From Streptomyces sp. ISL-87 (lineage in GTDB: Bacteria; Actinomycetota; Actinomycetes; Streptomycetales; Streptomycetaceae), in the NCBI RefSeq assembly GCF_018614095.1, contig NZ_JAGGOY010000054.1:1-36396 (forward strand): a stretch of DNA of 36,396 nucleotides, given 5' to 3'. A program made the position numbers and the translations under genes. Positions 31,975 through 36,396 of this stretch are shown here, piece after piece. A model generated the notes under the pieces. It worked only from the letters and a program-made list of their open reading frames with translations. It was not told the DNA's origin and searched no databases. Numbering within the stretch: the stretch's first letter is position 1; every line of letters begins with the position of its first letter.

Positions 31975-32695
31975 ACGATCCCCTCCCTAGCGACGGCCCC
32001 CAGGCATGCCGGGAGCCCGTCAGTACAGTCCCGTAGATGCAAAACGCCGTGATCGTACGTACGTCCGGACGCGATGCGCGTGCATATATCCAATGCCAGC
32101 CACCGAGAGCAAAACGGAAGAATCCACCGCTCCTCCCCGCGACAGGCACGTAAGTGGAGGGCAGGGAGTGGGCCCGCTTTTCATCGATGTGAACGCCTAC
32201 GACCTGGGAGCGGAACAGCGGGAACCAGGCTTCTCGCGGCCGAGTATCCAGACGGTCAACGTGTCGCAGAAAGTTGAGGATGGCCCGAAACAGATCGCTG
32301 GGAGGGAGATGGAGGGGACCCGACGCGCGGCACATCATGGAGCGGCCTGGTCATGCTGGACACCACTGGCGGTGCCGAGGGCGCCGTCTGGGCGGTCATG
32401 GCCGTGCGGGAGGGCAGCGGGCGACCTCGGCCGTCGTCCCGGTGCGCCGGTAGCCCGGTGTGGGCCCACGTCCATGCCGACGTCTTTCGCGCCGGGCGAG
32501 ACGGGCCGTAGACGTGAAGTAGCTTTACCCCTCCACGCCTGCCCCTCGGCTCGCTGGGAGACCTCTGACATCAAGTCGAGAGATCGCCGCCGGTGCACCC
32601 CGCGTCGATTGCCCTAATCCTTAGCCGAGCTGGCCAATTCTGATGCGTTTAATCGCCGGCCCCATCAGATCACGTACGAGTCAATCGAATCCCCT

Positions 32696-32723
32696 TTGAT
32701 TACCTTAATTATCCAACTAGTAT
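32696..32723 (+). promoter_or_regulatory. Promoter of paralogue B
   Basis: TTGATT (32696-32701) and TAGTAT (32718-32723) are separated by 16 bases (17 if the -35 is read as TTTGAT) in an AT-rich island, unusual for this DNA. It points to the ATG at 32811, giving a leader of about 80 bases. Confidence 0.6.
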
Positions 32724-32726
32724 TCG

Positions 32727-32742
32727 AACAGCTAGGGCTGTT
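32727..32742 (+). promoter_or_regulatory. Inverted repeat over the transcription start of paralogue B
   Basis: AACAGC (32727-32732) and GCTGTT (32737-32742) flank TAGG, at the expected transcription start of the preceding promoter. It could be an operator or a 5' mRNA hairpin. Upstream, 31975-32690 has no gene I can support, though it is less GC-rich and may contain eroded coding sequence. Confidence 0.5.
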
Positions 32743-32810
32743 TATTGCCCCAGGCTCTTTGCGTGCGCCTTCATGGGGTGTGCGTCGATATCGCCGGAAG
32801 GGGAAGTTCC

Positions 32811-33200
32811 ATGAAAAGGAAGATAGCAGCCTCCATCGCCGGAGGTGCACTTTTGGTGGGGGTGGGAGCGTTACCGGCTCAGGCCGAGAACTCTCGCACC
32901 AGCTACATCGAGTGGTGGCGGCCGGGAAAGGAGTCGAGCCGCTGGTGGGACAACAGCAGCGACTACGCGAGCACCACGGTCAGCTTCAACACCTGTGAGA
33001 CCGATGCCCAGTTCCGCTGGGCTTCGTTGTCGCTGTGGCGCGACATCAGTAGCGCTCCGGATCGCAACTACGGCGGCAGGACGAATTACTGTGGCAGTTC
33101 GGCGTGGGGCGACGTGGCGGCAGGGTCGTACTACTTCAAGCTGGACAGCCTCGCTGACGGCGAGGCATTGAAGGTCAAAACGGTGACTATCTACTGGTGA
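32811..33200 (+). CDS. Small secreted cysteine-pair protein, paralogue B
   Basis: A 129-residue precursor. The signal peptide is MKRKIAASIAGGALLVGVGALPAQA, with cleavage after AQA (residue 25). The 104-residue mature protein is Trp/Tyr/Ser-rich. Conserved with A and C: SRTSY, W..G.ES.RW.D, Cys in CETD, L.L.RDIS..PD.N, NYCG, WG and AGSYYFKL, ending in W. Two cysteines probably form a disulfide, and the pattern suggests a beta-rich fold. It is the most divergent of the three and encoded on the opposite strand. ATG 32811 has GGAAGGGGAA ahead. Function unknown; candidate toxin, signal or cell-surface protein. Confidence 0.88.
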   Translation: MKRKIAASIAGGALLVGVGALPAQAENSRTSYIEWWRPGKESSRWWDNSSDYASTTVSFNTCETDAQFRWASLSLWRDISSAPDRNYGGRTNYCGSSAWGDVAAGSYYFKLDSLADGEALKVKTVTIYW

Positions 33201-33207
33201 GAGCAGA

Positions 33208-33245
33208 CACGTGTGGGCCTGTGGAAATACACAGGCCCACACGTG
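33208..33245. terminator. Bidirectional terminator after paralogue B
   Basis: CACGTGTGGGCCTGTG (33208-33223) pairs perfectly with 33230-33245 around GAAATA. It lies between B and the convergent membrane gene. Confidence 0.9.
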
Positions 33246-33250
33246 CGCCC

Positions 33251-33850
33251 CTACCGGAAAGCCTTCAGCCGCATCGGGGTTCTGCGCAAGGCGAGACTGG
33301 CGCATCCCGCCACCAGGACGAACATTGTGGCGACCATCGCAATTACGGAATCTTCCTCATGAAGCAGCCACGCCCAGATTTCTGGCTCCCCGGAGGGTTT
33401 CCATCCCGTGTGCGCCAGGACGAGTGGCAGCGCAGTCGTGAGAAAGGCTGAAATGCGGGGGCCGGTGACTGAGGAGAGAATCATGGCTATGCCGATGTAG
33501 CCGCCGATGTTTCGGCCGCAGACAACTGCCATGTCTGATCCGAGTGTCAGATGGACAAGGCCGGTTGCTGTGGTTACCGCGAGGGCGGTAGCAACGCCGA
33601 GGCAGGCGTTCCACTGGTTGATCGGCCGGGCTGCTGTGACCTCGATGCGGTGGTCTGTGCGTTCCTGGCCGTACATGAGGACGACGGCTGGCAGGACGGT
33701 AAGGAGGTGGCCTGCGAGGAATACCCCGGCCTGCCCTGTCAGGATCGGAATGGGCAGCTCGGTATCGCCCAGCAAGATGCCCAGGACGACGGTGAGGGCG
33801 GTGGCTCCGGCGAGGCTCTGAGCGGCACGGACTTTCAACCACCAGTTCAT
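33251..33850 (-). CDS. Membrane protein of the ABC module (second permease)
   Basis: The 199-residue protein has six hydrophobic segments, including GATALTVVLGILLG, VFLAGHLLTVLPAVVLMYG, VATALAVTTATGLVHLTL and VIAMVATMFVLVAGCASLAL. RTDHRIEVTAARPINQW (between helices 2 and 3) is the kind of cytoplasmic coupling loop seen in ABC-2 permeases. ATG 33850 overlaps the stop of the larger permease as ATGA, so translation is coupled. It is probably the second membrane subunit of the three-gene transporter. The family is not recognised. Confidence 0.78.
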   Translation of the reverse strand: MNWWLKVRAAQSLAGATALTVVLGILLGDTELPIPILTGQAGVFLAGHLLTVLPAVVLMYGQERTDHRIEVTAARPINQWNACLGVATALAVTTATGLVHLTLGSDMAVVCGRNIGGYIGIAMILSSVTGPRISAFLTTALPLVLAHTGWKPSGEPEIWAWLLHEEDSVIAMVATMFVLVAGCASLALRRTPMRLKAFR

Positions 33851-35112
33851 CGGGAGAGCCCTGCGGGAACGATCTGGGGTGTGGTGGAGCACCCTTGCAT
33901 GGCCTGGTTGTTGAACTGGTACCAGGCGTTCTGCTCCTCGCGGGGCAGGGTCCGGATGCGGTTGGCGAGTTCGACGGTAGCGGGATCGAAGCGGCCCGAC
34001 AGGGCTTCCGCGGGCATCCCCGCGGTAAGGAGGAGCCAGGCAGCGGTCGGCGGTTGGGCCGGTGCAGCCGGGTAGGGCCCGTTCTGTGCGCAGGCCGGCA
34101 GGGCAGGCATCAGACTGAGGGCAACACCGGCGACCACGTCCGCGCCTCGGGGCTTGGTACCGATCCCCAGTTTCGCTTCGCCCTGCTTTGGAGTTGCCGC
34201 CATGGTGAATCGGTCGGAGGTCTCGATCCCGGCGTCGGCGAGCTTCTGCCGGACTGCAGCCACCGAGGGTCGGATCTTGTCCGTGCTGCTCACTTCGGGC
34301 CACAGGCACACCGTGGTGTCGGACGCCTTTTCACAGACCAGCTCCCCGGTGGGCCTGTCGGCTACGGGAGTCACCGGAATTGGGATGGCTGTGGCTACGG
34401 CCAGGCCGACGCCAATGATCACGGAGCCTGTCATCGCAGCGATGGTGCGAGATGACGTGCGGTAGGTGATGCCGATGAGGCAGGCGAGGATGAGGCCTCC
34501 GGCGAAGAGTGCGACCGGCCACAGGGCTCGTGTGTCCAGTACCTGGTCCACTGCGCAGCAGTCCGCCATGCCTCCGCCGATCAGGTGCCGGAGCCAGACG
34601 ATGCTCCAGGACACCGGGTACGCGTTCAGGAAGAAGGCTCCGACAAGGGCGACGGGAACGGAGATGACCGCGCGCCACCGCATACCTGCGCAGAATCCGA
34701 GCAGGGTGTTCATCGTGATCATGAGGGCAACGGTGAGCAGCATCGCAAGGTCCGGCAGGCCCGCCCCGACCCCGGCGGCGTTGGCCGAGAGAAGCAGGGC
34801 GATCAGAGAGGTGAGGAGACCACCGAGGACCACGGGTGCCAGGACTGGCGTCGTGATCGCAAGAGGGCTGCGGGCAGCTGTCTGCCCGAAGACCTTGCCC
34901 TGGGTCAGTCGCGCGCCTTCCCAGGCAGCCAGTCCCGCGGAGATGGTGCTGATGAAGGGGAGGGAGTGGAGAGAACTTCCCGTGGCGGAGGGCCAGTAGC
35001 CGGCCGTGGTCCAGGCGGTCAGATCCCGGCCGATGGCGGTCATGATGAACAGGATGAGGAGGGGGATCACATAGACGGCTGCTGAAGAGCGCAGCAGGGT
35101 TCGCAGCAGCAT
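33847..35112 (-). CDS. Large permease with extracytoplasmic C-terminal domain
   Basis: The 421-residue protein starts with an ABC-2-type membrane domain of about six helices (residues 8-250), for example VYVIPLLILFIMTA, PVVLGGLLTSLIALLLS, MLLTVALMITMNTLLGF and LWPVALFAGGLILACLIG. A last helix, SVIIGVGLAVATAI, precedes a roughly 160-residue C-terminal region that is probably outside. It has four cysteines in CEKASDTTVCLWPE, ALPACAQNG and AMQGCSTTP, consistent with disulfides. The start ATG 35112 is three bases after the ATPase stop. The extracytoplasmic domain is a plausible receptor for the secreted proteins. Confidence 0.8.
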   Translation of the reverse strand: MLLRTLLRSSAAVYVIPLLILFIMTAIGRDLTAWTTAGYWPSATGSSLHSLPFISTISAGLAAWEGARLTQGKVFGQTAARSPLAITTPVLAPVVLGGLLTSLIALLLSANAAGVGAGLPDLAMLLTVALMITMNTLLGFCAGMRWRAVISVPVALVGAFFLNAYPVSWSIVWLRHLIGGGMADCCAVDQVLDTRALWPVALFAGGLILACLIGITYRTSSRTIAAMTGSVIIGVGLAVATAIPIPVTPVADRPTGELVCEKASDTTVCLWPEVSSTDKIRPSVAAVRQKLADAGIETSDRFTMAATPKQGEAKLGIGTKPRGADVVAGVALSLMPALPACAQNGPYPAAPAQPPTAAWLLLTAGMPAEALSGRFDPATVELANRIRTLPREEQNAWYQFNNQAMQGCSTTPQIVPAGLSR

Positions 35113-35115
35113 CCC

Positions 35116-35862
35116 TTACACCTCTCCCCGGACGAGTTTGGCGTACGCGGCCTCGGCGCGCTCACGCGGGCCGTCCGTGTCCGTGCCGGCGAGGGAGTGG
35201 AACTCCTGGGTGCTCCCCTGGAACCGCACTGCGCCCTGATCGAGCACGACTACCTCGGAGTAGGAGTCGGCAAGGTCTTCGGTCTGATGGGTGGAGACGA
35301 CGATGTGCACGTCGTCTCGAAGCGTGTCCAGCAGGTTCCGGAAGATCTTGCGTTGTGTCGGATCGAGGCCAGCGGTGGGTTCGTCCATGAGGATGAGCTC
35401 GCTCTTGTGCGTGAGTGCTCCGGCCAGTCCCATGCGCCGCTTCTGGCCCCCGGAGAGCTGGTGACTGCGTCGGCCCGCGAGATCGGTCAGCTTCACACGC
35501 TCGAGCGCATCCCGAGAGGCCTCCCAGGCAGCTGTCCTCGACATCCCTTTGAGCCAGCCCATGTAAGCGACCTGCTCGCGGACCCTCAGCCCGGGAATGG
35601 CCACGATCTCCTGAGGCAGCCAGGCCACCGCGCCTACGTAGGCGACTCTGTCGCGGCGGCTGCCCGGGACCCTGTCTCTCCAGGAGACGGTCCCAGTCTC
35701 GGCCTGAAGGTGCGTGGCCGCGAGACCCATCAAGGTTGATTTGCCAGCCCCGTTGGGCCCAAGGAGGACGGTGGCAGGACTGGAGAGCGACAGGTCAAAC
35801 CCGTCGAAGACGGCGGTGCTCCGCGTGTAGCGGAAACCGATCCCGGTCAAACGCAGTGTCAT
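35116..35862 (-). CDS. ABC transporter ATPase
   Basis: The 248-residue ATPase has Walker A GPNGAGKST (35-43), a Q-loop glutamine at LPQ (84), the signature LSGGQ (136-140), Walker B LILMDEPTAGLD (156-167) and the H-loop STHQ. All are intact. It is like the ATPases of CcmA/bacteriocin-export or immunity ABC-2 transporters. ATG 35862 was chosen because the fold begins there. It is the first gene of a compact three-gene unit (ATPase, large permease, small permease) between paralogues C and B. The transporter probably exports, or protects against, the neighbouring secreted proteins. Confidence 0.93.
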   Translation of the reverse strand: MTLRLTGIGFRYTRSTAVFDGFDLSLSSPATVLLGPNGAGKSTLMGLAATHLQAETGTVSWRDRVPGSRRDRVAYVGAVAWLPQEIVAIPGLRVREQVAYMGWLKGMSRTAAWEASRDALERVKLTDLAGRRSHQLSGGQKRRMGLAGALTHKSELILMDEPTAGLDPTQRKIFRNLLDTLRDDVHIVVSTHQTEDLADSYSEVVVLDQGAVRFQGSTQEFHSLAGTDTDGPRERAEAAYAKLVRGEV

Positions 35863-35923
35863 GTGCTTGTGCTCAATCTGCCGCAAGGGCTGTGCGCAGC
35901 GCTGGTGTGGTCTGGCTCTGGGA

Positions 35924-35962
35924 CGCCCGGGACCCGGCGACCGTTCCACCGGGGCCCGGACG
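35924..35962. terminator. Imperfect terminator, right copy
   Basis: The arms 35924-35939 and 35947-35962 pair at 13 of 16 positions and are related in sequence to the perfect hairpin at 31532-31570, including the loop ending in CGTTC. It lies between the ATPase 5' side and the paralogue C stop. Confidence 0.6.
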
Positions 35963-35969
35963 GAATCGA

Positions 35970-36365
35970 CTACCAGGTGATGTAGACCGGGTCCGAGGTG
36001 AAGCGTGACCCGCCGCTGAAGTCGGCCAGCTTGAAGTAGTACGAGCCCGCAGGGGGACGGCCCCAGTACGACGTACCGCAGTAGTTGGTCCTGTTGCCCA
36101 TGTTCTTGTCCGGGTTCCAGCTGATGTCCTGGTAGAGGCTCAGCGTCGCCGAGTTGAAGGAGCTGTCGGTGTAGCAGTTGGACAGGCTCACGGTGGTTTC
36201 AACCGTGCCATTGGTGCTGTCGTACCAGCGGCTCGACTCGTGCCCCCGCTCCCAGCCGGCCATGTAGGTGGTCCGCGAGCCTTCGGCCTGAGCAGGCGAG
36301 ACTCCCAGTGCGAGCAGCGTCGCGCCGCCCAACGCAACAGCGGCAACCTTGCGCATCGTGTTCAT
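35970..36365 (-). CDS. Small secreted cysteine-pair protein, paralogue C
   Basis: A 131-residue precursor that begins at ATG 36365 with GGGAGGGG seven bases ahead. The signal peptide MNTMRKVAAVALGGATLLALG ends at PAQA (residue 27). The mature protein carries SRTTYMAGWERGHESSRWYD, Cys in CYTDSS, LYQDISWNPDKN, NYCGTSYWG, AGSYYFKL and a final W. It is the best preserved member and close to paralogue A in both coding and flanking DNA, including the leader. The promoter lies outside the window. Function unknown; the pair of cysteines and export signal fit an extracellular role. Confidence 0.9.
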   Translation of the reverse strand: MNTMRKVAAVALGGATLLALGVSPAQAEGSRTTYMAGWERGHESSRWYDSTNGTVETTVSLSNCYTDSSFNSATLSLYQDISWNPDKNMGNRTNYCGTSYWGRPPAGSYYFKLADFSGGSRFTSDPVYITW

Positions 36366-36396
36366 ACGATCCCCTCCCTAGTGCTGCTCCGCGTTA

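Noticed and set aside
31796..32338. Minus-strand frame between paralogue A and the leader region
   Set aside because: It mainly covers the shifted frame of paralogue A and non-coding DNA; no domain or ribosome site.
31578..36365. Lactococcin-972 family bacteriocins
   Set aside because: Size, cysteine pair and motifs differ; only the association with an ABC module and secretion is similar.
1..36396. tRNA genes, CRISPR arrays or insertion sequences
   Set aside because: No tRNA T-arm motif in a cloverleaf context, no regularly spaced repeat array and no transposase or integrase was seen.

Overview
The window is chromosomal DNA of a Streptomyces or a close actinomycete. It has very high GC, strongly G/C-biased third codon positions, GTG starts, four-base start/stop overlaps and Streptomyces-type families. 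A perfect parS site lies at 3315-3330. In Streptomyces these sites cluster around oriC, so the window is probably in the origin-proximal core.

Layout. (1) 59-2050: a cobalamin riboswitch with a 10-bp closing stem controls cbtB-cbtA (proposed cobalt uptake), with a degenerate histidine-phosphatase-like gene diverging from it. (2) 2333-7306: a sortase-fold protein lacking its catalytic residues, a small secreted protein whose coding sequence contains parS, a 50-residue protein, two membrane proteins and a FUSC-family transporter. (3) 7498-13768: a lipoprotein and sensor kinase with no response regulator; a Tat-type PhoX phosphatase with two PHO-box repeats upstream; a von Willebrand A protein with a long Ala/Glu/Pro-rich repeat region. 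(4) 13868-19204: aspS, a PAS-GAF-PP2C-HATPase regulator and an AI-2E/PerM-family membrane protein.

(5) 19290-31410 is an accessory island. Two truncated pirin genes, which share an 80-bp identical stretch in direct orientation, bracket about 9.5 kb. Inside is a tightly overlapping minus-strand operon: a recombinase-like protein, a small WVGDLV-type protein, GT8, an APH-fold kinase, GT2, a PIG-L deacetylase, a P-loop kinase and a GT4-like glycosyltransferase. An opposing APH-fold kinase, an XRE regulator and a HAD hydrolase complete it. The regulator and HAD genes share a near-identical palindromic operator. The content suggests synthesis and tailoring of an unidentified aminosugar-containing glycoside. 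GT2 and GT4 each carry an apparent single-base frameshift. Beyond the right pirin copy lie a TPR regulator that has lost its HTH domain and a methyltransferase.

(6) 31578-36365: three paralogous small secreted proteins (mature part about 104 residues, two conserved cysteines, conserved NYCG and AGSYYFKL blocks) surround a three-gene ABC transporter (ATPase plus two membrane proteins). One copy is frameshifted in its signal peptide. I do not recognise the protein family. The arrangement resembles a secreted effector with an ABC immunity or export module, and it is the best candidate here for an undescribed system.

No rRNA, tRNA, CRISPR array, integrase or intact insertion sequence was seen.
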